Positions 38,518 to 47,193 of a stretch of DNA of 58,204 bases are shown in pieces. Numbering within the stretch: the first letter of the stretch is position 1; every line of letters starts with the position of its first letter. Origin of the DNA: Novosphingobium nitrogenifigens DSM 19370 (GTDB lineage Bacteria > Pseudomonadota > Alphaproteobacteria > Sphingomonadales > Sphingomonadaceae); contig NZ_GL876931.1 of NCBI RefSeq assembly GCF_000192575.1, forward strand, positions 1 to 58,204, given 5' to 3'. Below the pieces are notes generated by a model. That model was not told where the DNA came from. It worked only from the letters and a program-made list of their open reading frames with translations, and did not search any database. A program made the translations under genes and the position numbers.

Positions 38518-38984
38518 GCGTCTCCAGCCGGGGCGGCACAGCCTGCGGGCATACGGAACGGCGGCGGCGCCTCCGGCTCGCGGGCAAGGATTTCGGGAAG
38601 TTCGACAAGATAGTCCGCCCAGTCGCGAACCCCTTCCATCGTGCCGAGGTATTCCCCTTCGCGCAGGAACACGAGCGCGGGGAAACTGGTGAAACGGAAC
38701 CGGCGCTGAAACGCGCGTTCCGCGTTCCGGGCCGCGACCAGCACCGCGACATGGCCCTCCATCGCCTTGTCCAGTTCGGGCACGATCACCGCCAGATCGT
38801 CGCTCTCGGCGAGGCGCCACCAGTCTCCGGCAACAAGCAGCATGACCAGCGGCTGTTCGCGGGCGACAGTGTCGAGGTCGTCTTCATCGACCAGTCGATA
38901 GCCATGGCGGGCAACGATGCCGGTCAGCAAGGGCGAAAGCGCCGTGCGGTCGGCCGTTTCGGCCTGGGGGGGAGAAAGCGTCAT
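38514..38984 (-). CDS. hupG: HupG/HyaE thioredoxin-fold chaperone
   Basis: 156-residue protein with a thioredoxin-like fold lacking the redox CxxC, as in HyaE/HoxO/HupG chaperones that guard the Tat signal of the small subunit. LVMLLVAGDW replaces the thioredoxin active-site strand, and FTSFPALVFLREGEYLG is the conserved cis-Pro part. The ATG at 38984 has GGAG eight bases upstream. An ATG at 39008 overlapping the hupF stop would add eight residues. Confidence 0.87.
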   Translation of the reverse strand: MTLSPPQAETADRTALSPLLTGIVARHGYRLVDEDDLDTVAREQPLVMLLVAGDWWRLAESDDLAVIVPELDKAMEGHVAVLVAARNAERAFQRRFRFTSFPALVFLREGEYLGTMEGVRDWADYLVELPEILAREPEAPPPFRMPAGCAAPAGDA

Positions 38985-39004
38985 CGGGGGGACTCCGGCT
39001 GGGA

Positions 39005-39331
39005 TCATTCCGGCAGATCGGAAGGGATGGGGTCGGAAAGGAGATGATCGGGAAGTTGGGGCTCCCGCGCGAGCAGGTCGGCAAAGGCGGCGTCGAGATC
39101 GACCGCCTCACCCCGCATCAGCGCATCGAGCGCGGAAATCGCGGACAGGGCCTGGCGGGCGCTCGCCTCGTCCATCGTCTCGCGCGCGGCGCCAAGGAAC
39201 GTCATCAGCCACTCGCCCGGCTCGACATCGCCGACCAGCGCGGTGTCGATCTGATGCAAATCACCCTGGTAATCACAGACCGCATGGCCGGGCAGAACCT
39301 CGACCACACGCATCGGCACGCCCACACACAT
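39005..39331 (-). CDS. hupF: HupF, HypC-family maturation chaperone
   Basis: 108-residue HypC relative starting MCVGVPMRV, with the reactive C2 and PGEWLMTFLGAARE in the body. HupF/HoxL proteins serve the uptake hydrogenase large subunit, especially at raised O2, in parallel to HypC. A C-terminal extension of about 30 residues distinguishes it from hypC. It overlaps hupD by one base. Confidence 0.91.
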   Translation of the reverse strand: MCVGVPMRVVEVLPGHAVCDYQGDLHQIDTALVGDVEPGEWLMTFLGAARETMDEASARQALSAISALDALMRGEAVDLDAAFADLLAREPQLPDHLLSDPIPSDLPE

Positions 39332-40038
39332 CAGAGCATGACCCGCATGTTGGGCCCGCCAAGGATCTCGCGCACTTGCTCTTCGTGCTCTTCGGCACTG
39401 CCCGGCCCGGCCCACTGTTCGCCGGTCAGCACGCGGCTGTCACCCAGACGCGGGGCGGCATCGGCATCGGGACGTTCATCCTCATAGCGTTCGATCAACA
39501 TCTCGAGACTGCCGATCCCCTGTTCGGGGCGCAGCGGTTGTTCCCGCCGCCGGGCATGGACCCCGCGCGCGGCCAGCCAGTCGAGCGCGGCAGCAATCGC
39601 GGGCTCCATCTGCGCCTTGACCGCATCGCGCAGCGATCCGCCGAAATCCTCGATCTCTTCGGGTTGCACGCCGACCAGCAGCATCTCGGCCGGGGGCTCG
39701 CCCATCATCTCGGCCATGGCGAGCACTTCCTGAAAGCCGGTCTGGTGCAGCGACACTTTCTTTGCGCCCATGAAACTGGGCACGTCCTCGCCCTCGACGA
39801 GCTTCATCGTGGCGGGCGGCAAGCCATAGTCGACCGCGTCGAACACCACGAGAATGTCCGCCTCGCGAATATCCTGGACAAGGTAGATCCCTTGCGTCCC
39901 GCCATCGGCCAGCCGCACATTGTCGGCAAAGGCCCAGTGCCGGTGCAGATGTTCCACCGCACGCACGCCGAACCCTTCGTCGGCCCACAGAAGATTGCCG
40001 ATCCCCAGCACGAGGACCGCCGGCGTCGTCGCCTGCAT
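39331..40038 (-). CDS. hupD: HupD hydrogenase maturation endopeptidase
   Basis: 235-residue protease that trims the C-terminus of HupL after nickel insertion. GIGNLLWADEGFGV, VFDAVDYG and SLHQTGF carry the Glu, Asp and His that contact nickel in this family. It is longer than usual by about 30 residues, owing to an acidic C-terminal tail. It is the first gene of the accessory operon, behind a sigma-54 promoter at 40125-40140. The sensor HupV needs no cleavage, so the expected substrate is HupL. Confidence 0.93.
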   Translation of the reverse strand: MQATTPAVLVLGIGNLLWADEGFGVRAVEHLHRHWAFADNVRLADGGTQGIYLVQDIREADILVVFDAVDYGLPPATMKLVEGEDVPSFMGAKKVSLHQTGFQEVLAMAEMMGEPPAEMLLVGVQPEEIEDFGGSLRDAVKAQMEPAIAAALDWLAARGVHARRREQPLRPEQGIGSLEMLIERYEDERPDADAAPRLGDSRVLTGEQWAGPGSAEEHEEQVREILGGPNMRVML

Positions 40039-40124
40039 CAATCGATACTCCCCTGCCCCGCCGACCTCGAAATTGACCGACGGTGGACACGCTCCATCCA
40101 CCCGGACGGAGTGGAAACCATTTA

Positions 40125-40140
40125 AGCAAGCCGCGTGCCA
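40125..40140 (-). promoter_or_regulatory. Sigma-54 (-24/-12) promoter for hupD and the accessory operon
   Basis: Read on the minus strand this is TGGCACGCGGCTTGCT, which matches every fixed position of the consensus TGGCACG-N4-TTGC-T/A. The start point would be near 40114, leaving a leader of about 75 bases before hupD. It fits the NtrC-type activator HupR encoded downstream. Confidence 0.88.
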
Positions 40141-40197
40141 GAAGATGGAAAGAGGGCGCTCAGGGGAAGGATATGACGATGAGGAACGAGGGCACAC

Positions 40198-40265
40198 CAC
40201 TCAAGGTGGATGACCTTCTTCCACATTGATCATTCAATGTGGAAGAAGGTCATCCACCTTGAGTG
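40198..40265. repeat. Perfect 32-bp inverted repeat with a 4-base loop upstream of hupD
   Basis: Bases 40198-40229 are fully complementary to 40234-40265, with TCAT as loop. It lies eight bases after the stop of the GT39-like gene and about 60 bases upstream of the -24 element of hupD. No T tract follows in either direction. It may end transcription of the upstream gene, act as an activator-binding site, or be a small palindromic repeat element. It contains TTCCACAT and ATGTGGAA half-sites also seen in the palindrome upstream of hupS. Confidence 0.85.
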
Positions 40266-40272
40266 CAATCTT

Positions 40273-41817
40273 CTATTCAGGAATGGCCCCACGGGGATCC
40301 ATGATCGACGCCGGGCCCGGATGCAGGTCTTTCAACGCCCACACGTAAAGCACGCGTCCGATCACCGGCACCCGGGCAATCAGAACATAATCGCGCGCAA
40401 GTGCCGTACGGACAAGGTTCTGCGTGACCGGATCGACGCGCAACACCAGAGGCTGGTTCGCCGTGACAATCGCCCCCGGACGGGATGTCAGCACACGCTC
40501 TTCCTCCTGCGCAGGATCCACCCCCAGCGCAGGCGTCTCGACCGGGTTGGTCAAGTGGTCCGGGTAGATATAACGACTGGGCGCGCAGGCATGGGTCAGC
40601 AGGTAAAGGATTGTGGGACCGTCATAGACGTAAAGACAACGATGGGCGACATAGGGCGTGATCGCATCAACAAGCTGGACGGGAGCACGCCGGTTCACCG
40701 ACGTCCGGAAATAATGTTGGGGCGTGAATACGAGGGGCCACAGACACAGCATGCATCCGACGGCAAACCCCATGCGCTCCTTTCCGACCAGCGGAGCGAC
40801 CATGATGCACAGCGCGGGCAGGACGGTGATGAAGTAGAAGTCGTAAAAATCGCCCAGCATCCCGAAACCGAGTACTGCAAACACTGTCCACCCGGTCAGG
40901 AGCCAGAAATCCGCCGGATTGCTGGCAAGGCGCATACGCCAGCGCAGCGCAAGTGCAAGGGGGGTCGGTGCGATGACGCACAACGCCTTGATCAGGATGA
41001 ATTTGACCTGCCACATCCGCGTCACGGCCGGAAACGGCCTGCGATGAAAAACCGAGACGAAGTTGGCCTGGACGAAGCTGTCCAGATGACCGATCCACTC
41101 GTAATAGGCAAAAACCGCAATGGTCGGTAAGAGCGCCAGAAACACCATCCCGACAGCCACGAGACCAATCCGGAGCACGGGCATCTGCACCTGCCACATA
41201 CGCAGCAGAAACCAGCAACCCATAAATGCGCCCTCGACCATCGGCGTATATTTGAACTGGATGGCAATCCCCATGAGAGCCATGGCGAACATCGCCAGAC
41301 CGATGATCCGGGACGGACTTTGCGTGTCGTTCGAACGGAACGCAGCCCACACGGCACAGATGGTGATCGCGTTGTAGATCACTGCAGCCTGCCCTCCGGT
41401 TCCCCCCAGGACATTGAGCAGGAGCACATAGGCAATAGCCGCCACGAACCCCTGAACCATCCCCGTACCTCGGCACACGATGGTCCAGATGAACGACGAG
41501 GTAATCGCCACGCACAAGGTCGCCACCACCTGATACTGAATGATGCCGTCACCACCCAGAAACCGCACGCCCGAATAGAAAAGAAACAGCCCTATGGGTT
41601 TGCGATCCCAAAGATCGACATAGGGCAACTGGCCGTGCAGAATGCGATCGCCGACAACCAGGTAGAGCTGTTCGTCGAAGTCGAGCATGGGGTTACCGAA
41701 GGTGGGCAATCGTACAAGAAAACACACCGCCACGATCAGCGCATAGGGCCACCAGCGGGGCAGCGATGCAGCAGACTTGTACCAGAGGGGTCTACGCCCC
41801 CCTTCCGGCGAAGGCAT
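40273..41817 (-). CDS. GT39/PMT-like membrane glycosyltransferase within the hup locus
   Basis: 514-residue protein with about 10 to 12 membrane helices. Shortly after the first helix is MLDFDEQLYLVVGDRILHGQ then PYVDLWDRKP, matching the catalytic D-E loop and the following conserved D of GT39-type (dolichyl-phosphate-mannose-like, ArnT-like) enzymes that use polyprenyl-phosphate sugars. The C-terminus is a periplasmic domain of about 130 residues. The ATG at 41817 is used; an upstream in-frame TTG is less likely. It sits between hupC and hupD on the same strand, but behind the hupC terminator and before the hupD promoter. No known hydrogenase role. Confidence 0.8.
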   Translation of the reverse strand: MPSPEGGRRPLWYKSAASLPRWWPYALIVAVCFLVRLPTFGNPMLDFDEQLYLVVGDRILHGQLPYVDLWDRKPIGLFLFYSGVRFLGGDGIIQYQVVATLCVAITSSFIWTIVCRGTGMVQGFVAAIAYVLLLNVLGGTGGQAAVIYNAITICAVWAAFRSNDTQSPSRIIGLAMFAMALMGIAIQFKYTPMVEGAFMGCWFLLRMWQVQMPVLRIGLVAVGMVFLALLPTIAVFAYYEWIGHLDSFVQANFVSVFHRRPFPAVTRMWQVKFILIKALCVIAPTPLALALRWRMRLASNPADFWLLTGWTVFAVLGFGMLGDFYDFYFITVLPALCIMVAPLVGKERMGFAVGCMLCLWPLVFTPQHYFRTSVNRRAPVQLVDAITPYVAHRCLYVYDGPTILYLLTHACAPSRYIYPDHLTNPVETPALGVDPAQEEERVLTSRPGAIVTANQPLVLRVDPVTQNLVRTALARDYVLIARVPVIGRVLYVWALKDLHPGPASIMDPRGAIPE

Positions 41818-41971
41818 GACACGTATTGACGGCAACCCGCAAGTCCTTCTCTCGAAACGCGCGGTTTACCATCCTGAAAAATGGTAAACAGACGATGAGG
41901 ATCACCCGAAAAAGCGCAGTTTCGAGCATAAAATCCAAGCCTGCACCATGGATCGCCTCAGCTCGAAAACA

Positions 41972-42001
41972 ACAAAAAAGGGGAAGCATCGCTGCTTCCC
42001 C
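41972..42001 (-). terminator. Intrinsic terminator of the hupSLEC operon
   Basis: On the minus strand a 9-bp stem (GGGGAAGCA paired with its complement, TCGC-type loop) is followed by TTTTTTGTT. It lies about 47 bases after the hupC stop. This separates the structural operon from the GT39-like gene. Confidence 0.9.
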
Positions 42002-42047
42002 CTTCCTGCCCCGGGAACACACCCCGAGAAATCCACGGGTCTCGCGA

Positions 42048-42758
42048 TCAGTCGATCGGAGTGACCTTGCGCGCCTTGCGCCAGCCGGAGATCATCGACG
42101 TGATGATCGCCTCGCGCGAGAGGATGTCTTCGCGCACGGCGGCGTAGATGTGGACGAGAACGAAGATCACCATCGCCCACATGCCGAAGTGGTGCCAGGT
42201 GTGGACGGTCAGGCTGTTGTTGCCGAACAGCAGCAGGACCGGGCCGGTAAAGACGGTGTGGATCCATCCCGGCCCTTCGCCTTCGCCGTAAAGGGCAAGG
42301 CCGGTCACGACCATGAACACCGCCACCCACACGAACAGGACATGCATCGACAGGATCGCCAGCGGGTTGTGCCCGACATAGCGCCGCGACGAATGCTCGG
42401 CGAGCGCGTAGCTCTTGGTTTCGAGCATCACGCCTTTCCAGAACTTGCGCGACAGGACCGGCGGACGGATGATCTCGCGCGAGAAATAGTTGCCGACGAA
42501 GCTCCAGTAGAAGCGAAAGATGATGCCCACGGCCATGATCTGTCCGCAGGAGAAATGGATGAACCGGATCCAGCCGAACAGGTAATGGGCCGAAGGCTCT
42601 CCGTTGAGCGACGGAGGCGGCGACCCGATCAGATAGCCGGTCACAAACAGCAAGGTGATCGCCGTCGCGTTGACCCAGTGCCACAGGCGCACCGGGGCTT
42701 CATAGACATAGACGAGCGGCTCGCCCTGCGGCGTGTCGTCGACGGGGGTGCTGGCCAT
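42048..42758 (-). CDS. hupC: HupC, cytochrome b subunit of the uptake hydrogenase
   Basis: 236-residue membrane protein with four helices that binds two b hemes and passes electrons from HupS to quinone. VRLWHWVNA at the first helix, HFSCGQIMAVGIIFRFYW, and HTWHHFGMWAMVIFVLVHIYAA supply the conserved heme His residues. A GGGGAGGG ribosome site is just before the ATG. Last gene of the structural operon. Confidence 0.95.
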   Translation of the reverse strand: MASTPVDDTPQGEPLVYVYEAPVRLWHWVNATAITLLFVTGYLIGSPPPSLNGEPSAHYLFGWIRFIHFSCGQIMAVGIIFRFYWSFVGNYFSREIIRPPVLSRKFWKGVMLETKSYALAEHSSRRYVGHNPLAILSMHVLFVWVAVFMVVTGLALYGEGEGPGWIHTVFTGPVLLLFGNNSLTVHTWHHFGMWAMVIFVLVHIYAAVREDILSREAIITSMISGWRKARKVTPID

Positions 42759-42774
42759 GGAACCCTCCCCCCGA

Positions 42775-43359
42775 TCAGCTCGCGAGCAAGGCAAGACCGG
42801 TGATGCCGAGCGCAAGGCCCGCCACCACGCGGCCCTGACCGCGCGCAAAGATCGTCCGTCCGGCCTGCCAGCCACCTGCGTGAAGCATGGCCGAAGCGCC
42901 AAGGAAACCGGCGAAGTAGGCAGGCAGCGATCCGGTCGCCTCCGCCCCGTGCGCCATGCCGTGGAGAACGCCCGCACCGGCGATCAGCGCGAGCGCCACG
43001 CCCGAGGACAGCCGCGTTGCAAGGACGAGCAACGCGCCCAGCACCAGCACCGAAACGGCCACCATGCTTTCAACGCCCGGCACCGCGCCAAAGGTGACGC
43101 CCGCACCGGCCCCGGCGGCAAGCGCGGCCATGAACGCAGCGGGCGCCATCCACGCCTGCCGTGCGGGACGGGTCGCGGCCCACAGGCCCACGGCAACCAT
43201 CGCGGCAAGGTGATCGACCCCGGTCAGGGGATGGACGAGGCCTGAAACGAACCCGCCGTCGCCATGCCCGGGATGGGCCATGGCCGGAACGGTCGAGCCA
43301 ACGAAAGCAGCCAGCGCCGGAATGAAGGCGCCCGAAACAGTCTTTACGGAATTACGCAT
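42775..43359 (-). CDS. hupE: HupE, nickel-permease-like membrane protein
   Basis: 194-residue protein with a signal peptide, an exposed HPGHGDGG segment and six helices. HPLTGVDHLAAM in the first helix is the conserved metal-binding motif of HupE, which mediates nickel entry in Rhizobium. A second His motif, HGMAHG, occurs in a later helix. Placed between hupL and hupC, while in Rhizobium it follows hupD. Confidence 0.93.
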   Translation of the reverse strand: MRNSVKTVSGAFIPALAAFVGSTVPAMAHPGHGDGGFVSGLVHPLTGVDHLAAMVAVGLWAATRPARQAWMAPAAFMAALAAGAGAGVTFGAVPGVESMVAVSVLVLGALLVLATRLSSGVALALIAGAGVLHGMAHGAEATGSLPAYFAGFLGASAMLHAGGWQAGRTIFARGQGRVVAGLALGITGLALLAS

Positions 43360-43376
43360 CGTTCGATCCCCTTGTT

Positions 43377-45176
43377 TCAGCGCACTTTGACTTCGGCCAG
43401 CTCCTGACCGTCCGGCCCCATGACGTGGGTCGAACAGGCAAGGCACGGGTCGAAGCTGTGGAGCGTGCGCAGGATTTCGACCGGCTCTTCGGCGCGTTCC
43501 ACTTTGGTGTTGAGCAGCGAAGCTTCGAAAGCCCCGATATTGCCCTGGTTATCGCGCGGCGACCCGTTCCAGGTGCTGGGCACCACGCACTGGTAATTGT
43601 CGATCCGACCGTCCTTGATCCGGATCCAGTGGGCAAGTGCCCCGCGCGGAGCTTCGGAAAAGCCCACACCCTTGACTTCGCTGGGCCAGGTGGACGGATC
43701 GAACTTGGCCGTATTGGCCGTCGCCGTATCTCCCGCCTTGATATTGGCGATCAGCTTGTCGAGGAAATACTTCTGCTTGTTGGCGGCCCACTGGGCTTCC
43801 AGCGCGCGGGCGGCCGTGCGACCGAGGGTCGAGAACATCGCCTCCATCGGCACGTCGAGCGCCTTGAGCAGGCCGTCGACCTGTTCCTTGATGTCCTGAC
43901 GCCCCTGCTGATAACCGATGATGTAGCGGGCGAGCGGCCCGACTTCCATCGCGTGCCCACGCCAGCGCGGCGCCTTGATCCAGCTGTACTTGGCCGCTTC
44001 GTCGAGTTCCTCGATGCGGGTGCTGGTGCCCTTGGCGTTCTTGCCGAGTTCGTAATGGGGCTCGGTCACGCCGTCCCAAGGGTGCAGCCCCTTGCTCTCG
44101 TCCTCGTACTTGTACCAGCTGTGCGGCACGAATTCCTGCACCTGCGACGGATCGGTCAGGTCGACAGGGTGAATCTCGTCGAGCTTGCCGTTGATGATCG
44201 CGCCGTGCGGCATCAGCAGGTTGGCGGGACTATAGTCGTTCGCCTTGTCCGGGATGTCGCCATAGGCCAGCAGCGACTTGCTCGACAGACCACCGCCATA
44301 GAGCCAGCTCTTGTAGAAGCCGCCGATGGCGATCACGTCGGGGATGTAGACGTTCTCGACGAATTCGATGCAACGCTGCGTGATCGAGATCACGTAGTCG
44401 AGGCTCGCCATGTTGATCGGCGCGCCTGCCGCCATGTCCCCATCGATGTTGATGGCGCAGGGAACCCCGCCGACCAGCCAGTTGGGGTGGATATCCTTGC
44501 CGCCGAAGATCGTGCGCACGCGCATGATTTCCTTCTGGAAATCGAGCGCCTCGAGATAGTGCGTGACCGCCATCAGGTCCGCTTCGGGCGGCAGCTTGTA
44601 GGCCGGGTTGGTCCAGTAGCCGTTCTTGAACGGGCCGAGCTGGCCGCTTTCGACGAACTTGCGCAGACGGGTCTGCACGTCGCGGAAATAGCCGGGCGAG
44701 GAATTGGGATGGTTAGGCGCCACCCGCTGCTGCAGCTCGCTGGTCGCCTTGGGATCGGCCTTGAGCGCGTTGACCGGATTGACCCAGTCGAGCGCATGCA
44801 GGTGGTAGAAGTGGACGAGGTGGTCATGCACCTGCAGCGAAAGCTGCATGATGTTGCGGATCGAGTTCGCGTTTTCGGGAATGTCGATCTTCAGCGCGTT
44901 TTCGACCGCACGCACACTGGTCAGCGCATGGGTGCCGGTGCACACGCCGCAGATGCGCTGAACAAAGGCCCAGGCATCGCGCGGGTCGCGGCCTTTCAGG
45001 ATGACTTCCAGACCGCGCCACATCGTGCCGGTCGAAACCGCGTTGCGGATCACGTTGCTGCTGTCGATGTTCACTTCACAGCGCATGTGCCCTTCGATGC
45101 GGGTGACGGGGTCGATGACCAGCCGCTTGCCGCTGTTGTCGAGCGTGAAGCCGTTGGGGGTGGCAAGCGTCGTCAT
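43377..45176 (-). CDS. hupL: HupL, large subunit of the group 1 NiFe uptake hydrogenase
   Basis: 599-residue catalytic subunit that oxidises H2 at a NiFe(CN)2CO centre in the periplasm. L1 RICGVC (C76, C79) and L2 DPCLAC (C578, C581) hold the metals. The chain continues 15 residues beyond H584, and this tail (VMGPDGQ...) should be removed by HupD. It has no signal and is exported with HupS. The start overlaps the hupS stop as ATGA. Confidence 0.97.
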   Translation of the reverse strand: MTTLATPNGFTLDNSGKRLVIDPVTRIEGHMRCEVNIDSSNVIRNAVSTGTMWRGLEVILKGRDPRDAWAFVQRICGVCTGTHALTSVRAVENALKIDIPENANSIRNIMQLSLQVHDHLVHFYHLHALDWVNPVNALKADPKATSELQQRVAPNHPNSSPGYFRDVQTRLRKFVESGQLGPFKNGYWTNPAYKLPPEADLMAVTHYLEALDFQKEIMRVRTIFGGKDIHPNWLVGGVPCAINIDGDMAAGAPINMASLDYVISITQRCIEFVENVYIPDVIAIGGFYKSWLYGGGLSSKSLLAYGDIPDKANDYSPANLLMPHGAIINGKLDEIHPVDLTDPSQVQEFVPHSWYKYEDESKGLHPWDGVTEPHYELGKNAKGTSTRIEELDEAAKYSWIKAPRWRGHAMEVGPLARYIIGYQQGRQDIKEQVDGLLKALDVPMEAMFSTLGRTAARALEAQWAANKQKYFLDKLIANIKAGDTATANTAKFDPSTWPSEVKGVGFSEAPRGALAHWIRIKDGRIDNYQCVVPSTWNGSPRDNQGNIGAFEASLLNTKVERAEEPVEILRTLHSFDPCLACSTHVMGPDGQELAEVKVR

Positions 45177-46288
45177 CAGTTCTGTCCTTCGAAATCATGG
45201 GCCTTGGCCGGTTCGTCACCGGCCTTCTGGCGGGCGCGACGCACGGCGCTGGCGGCGGCATGGGCGGCCGTCGCGATCCCCACCGCTCCGGCGGCCGTCA
45301 CGCCGATCTTGTCCGCATTGGCCTCGATCCCGAAACCGTTGACGTCGACGAGGCGGTTGTAGAACGAACCCTTGTCCCAGAAACCGTCTTCCGAGCAGCC
45401 GATGCAGGGGTGCCCGGCCTGAATCGGGAACGACAGCCCGCCGTTCCAGCGCACGGTGGAACAGGCGTTGTAAGTCGTCGGCCCCTTGCACCCGACCTTG
45501 TACAGGCAATAGCCCTTGCGCGCGCCTTCGTCGTCGAAATGCTCGACGAACTGGCCTGCGTCGAAGTGCGGGCGGCGGTAGCACTTGTCGTGAATGCGCT
45601 GCGAATAGAACATCTTCGGGCGCCCCTGCAGGTCAAGCTCGGGAAAACGCTCGAACGTCAGGATATAGGCGATGACGGCGGTCATCACTTCGGCGATCGG
45701 CGGACAGCCGGGCACCTTGATGATCGGCTTGTCGGCAAGCCCGGGAACCTTGTGCACCGGGGTTGCCTGTGTCGGGTTCGGGCGCGCGGCCTGAACGCAG
45801 CCCCAGCTCGCGCACGAGCCCCAGCTGATGATCGCCTTGCAGTGGTCAGCCGCTTCCTTGAGCTGTTCGAGGAAGGGGCGACCGCCGATGATGCAGCTCA
45901 TCCCTTCCTGGTTGAGCGGCGGATTGCCTTCGACAGCAAGAATGAAATTGCCGTCGTACTTCTGGATCGTTTCCTGCACGATCGCTTCGGCCTGATGACC
46001 TGCCGCTGCCATGAGCGTGTCGTCATAGTCGAGCGAGATCATCGACAGGATGACGTCCTTGGCCAGCGGGTGGCCCGAACGGATGAAGCTTTCCGAACAG
46101 CAGGTACATTCAAGACCGTGCATCCACAGCACGGGAATGCGCGGCTTGGTTTCCATCGCGTTCTGGATTTCGGCGGCATAGGCAGGCGGCAGACCGAGCG
46201 CGGCGGCTGTCAGACTACAGAATTTGGTGAAGCTGCGCCGAGTGATGCCCTGTCGGCGCATCACGTCGTAAAATGTCTCGGTGGCCAT
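45176..46288 (-). CDS. hupS: HupS, Tat-exported small subunit with a six-Cys proximal cluster
   Basis: 370-residue FeS subunit. The Tat signal RRSFTKF lies at about residues 17-23. The proximal cluster region has C61-T-C63-C64, C159 and C164 (GSCASWGC) and C195, the six-Cys pattern known to bind the 4Fe-3S cluster of O2-tolerant enzymes such as E. coli Hyd-1; ordinary enzymes have Gly at the two extra positions. A C-terminal hydrophobic helix ([18 protein letters not shown]) anchors it near HupC. The ATG at 46288 has AGGAAGGA upstream. Confidence 0.97.
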   Translation of the reverse strand: MATETFYDVMRRQGITRRSFTKFCSLTAAALGLPPAYAAEIQNAMETKPRIPVLWMHGLECTCCSESFIRSGHPLAKDVILSMISLDYDDTLMAAAGHQAEAIVQETIQKYDGNFILAVEGNPPLNQEGMSCIIGGRPFLEQLKEAADHCKAIISWGSCASWGCVQAARPNPTQATPVHKVPGLADKPIIKVPGCPPIAEVMTAVIAYILTFERFPELDLQGRPKMFYSQRIHDKCYRRPHFDAGQFVEHFDDEGARKGYCLYKVGCKGPTTYNACSTVRWNGGLSFPIQAGHPCIGCSEDGFWDKGSFYNRLVDVNGFGIEANADKIGVTAAGAVGIATAAHAAASAVRRARQKAGDEPAKAHDFEGQN

Positions 46289-46359
46289 GCGTATCCTTCC
46301 TCGCACGGCGGGCCTCTGGCTTGGGGGGACCCGCGATATGATGTCGGTGACGCATAGGA

Positions 46360-46375
46360 AGCAAGGGCCGTGCCA
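46360..46375 (-). promoter_or_regulatory. Sigma-54 (-24/-12) promoter for hupSLEC
   Basis: On the minus strand the site reads TGGCACGGCCCTTGCT, a full match to the fixed positions of the sigma-54 consensus and differing from the hupD promoter only in the spacer. The start point would be near 46349, about 60 bases before hupS. Confidence 0.9.
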
Positions 46376-46443
46376 CTTGCAACAAGCACAGCAACGACGG
46401 CAAGCCGACTGTCCCGAAGGAGGGAAAACCGATCACCCCGCTT

Positions 46444-46453
46444 CCACATGTGG
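46444..46453. promoter_or_regulatory. Palindrome CCACATGTGG upstream of hupS, candidate activator site
   Basis: A perfect 10-bp palindrome about 100 bases upstream of the predicted hupS start point, at a distance usual for NtrC-type activators. It shares TTCCACAT with the long inverted repeat upstream of hupD. Binding by HupR is only inferred. Confidence 0.35.
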
Positions 46454-46559
46454 CAACAGGCTTACCAGTCGAAACGCAAGCAGCAGGCGCAATCGAAGCA
46501 AGCCCCACCCGTGCGGCCAACGGCTTCGATTGCGCCCCTGCTTCGATCCACGCCTCCGC

Positions 46560-46849
46560 GCGGGAGGCGCCCCTTGAGCTTCTTAATCACCACAGACCAG
46601 ATCAGCGATTACACCGGCGCAGCGGCCCTGCTCGATGATTTGCCCAGGGCGCAGTGGATGCTGGCTGACCGCGGCTATGATGCCGAATGGTTCCGCGACG
46701 CGCTTGAGCAAAAGGGCACCAAGCCTTGCATTCCGGGCCGAAAATCCCGTTCTTTTCCCGTCAAATACGATAAGCGCCGATACAAACGGCGCAATCGCAT
46801 CGAGATCATGTTCGGCCGCTTGAAAGACTGGCGACGGGTGGCGACCCGC
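46560..46849 (+). pseudogene. IS5-family transposase fragment
   Basis: One reading frame encodes the C-terminal half of an IS5-type DDE transposase: ITTDQISDYTGA, LADRGYDAEWFR with the second catalytic Asp, then CIPGRKSR and YDKRRYKRRNRIEIMFGRLKDWRRVATR with the catalytic Glu. Similarity starts abruptly near 46560 and stops after VATR, so both ends are missing. The first catalytic Asp region is absent. It lies about 200 bases upstream of the hupS promoter, at the boundary to the plasmid-like module. Confidence 0.8.
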
Positions 46850-47193
46850 CCCGATGCGCAGGCCTTGCGCGGGAGGGCTCAAAATTTCCGAATCTGGAAA
46901 AGGGAGCGCGGCGACACGCGAGTGGCCCCGCTTCGCATAAGCGAAGACCGCATCCGCTCGCATCAGAGCAAGTACAATCGCAGGCGATTTTCCACCCCTG
47001 TTTTCCGTACAGCGGGATTTCTGACGCACTAATTGATTGAAATGATGGTGCACCCGACAGGGGTTCCACAAACTCCTGATTTCAAGCCATTAGGCAGGCA
47101 AACCGGGCCAAAGTGGCTAACGGATTTCTGCGGGTTTGCGGGAGCATTGGCTAACCGGATTTCGGCGCCTTTTCTGGCTGAATCCGGTGCCGC
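46850..47193. other. 344-base gene-free stretch upstream of repC
   Basis: No credible gene. The left part has no recognisable family similarity. The right part carries the near-identical repeats listed separately at 47114-47163 and presumably the promoter and control region of repC. Confidence 0.5.
47114..47163 (+). repeat. Two near-identical direct repeats before repC, iteron candidates
   Basis: TGGCTAACGGATTTC at 47114-47128 and TGGCTAACCGGATTTC at 47148-47163 differ by one base. A weaker third copy, TGGCTGAATCCGG, starts at 47175. Short repeats in front of a replication gene could be initiator or regulator sites. Two clear copies are few for an iteron array. Confidence 0.4.

Noticed and set aside
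41792..42022. Minus-strand frame between hupC and the GT39-like gene
   Set aside because: It spans the hupC terminator hairpin and overlaps the start of the GT39-like gene; no family features.
46376..46500. TTG-N5-CAA type HupR sites upstream of hupS
   Set aside because: I found no copy with that spacing; only the CCACATGTGG palindrome stood out.
46370..46560. Left part of the plus-strand frame leading into the IS5 fragment
   Set aside because: It runs through the hupS upstream control region and shows no transposase similarity until about 46560.
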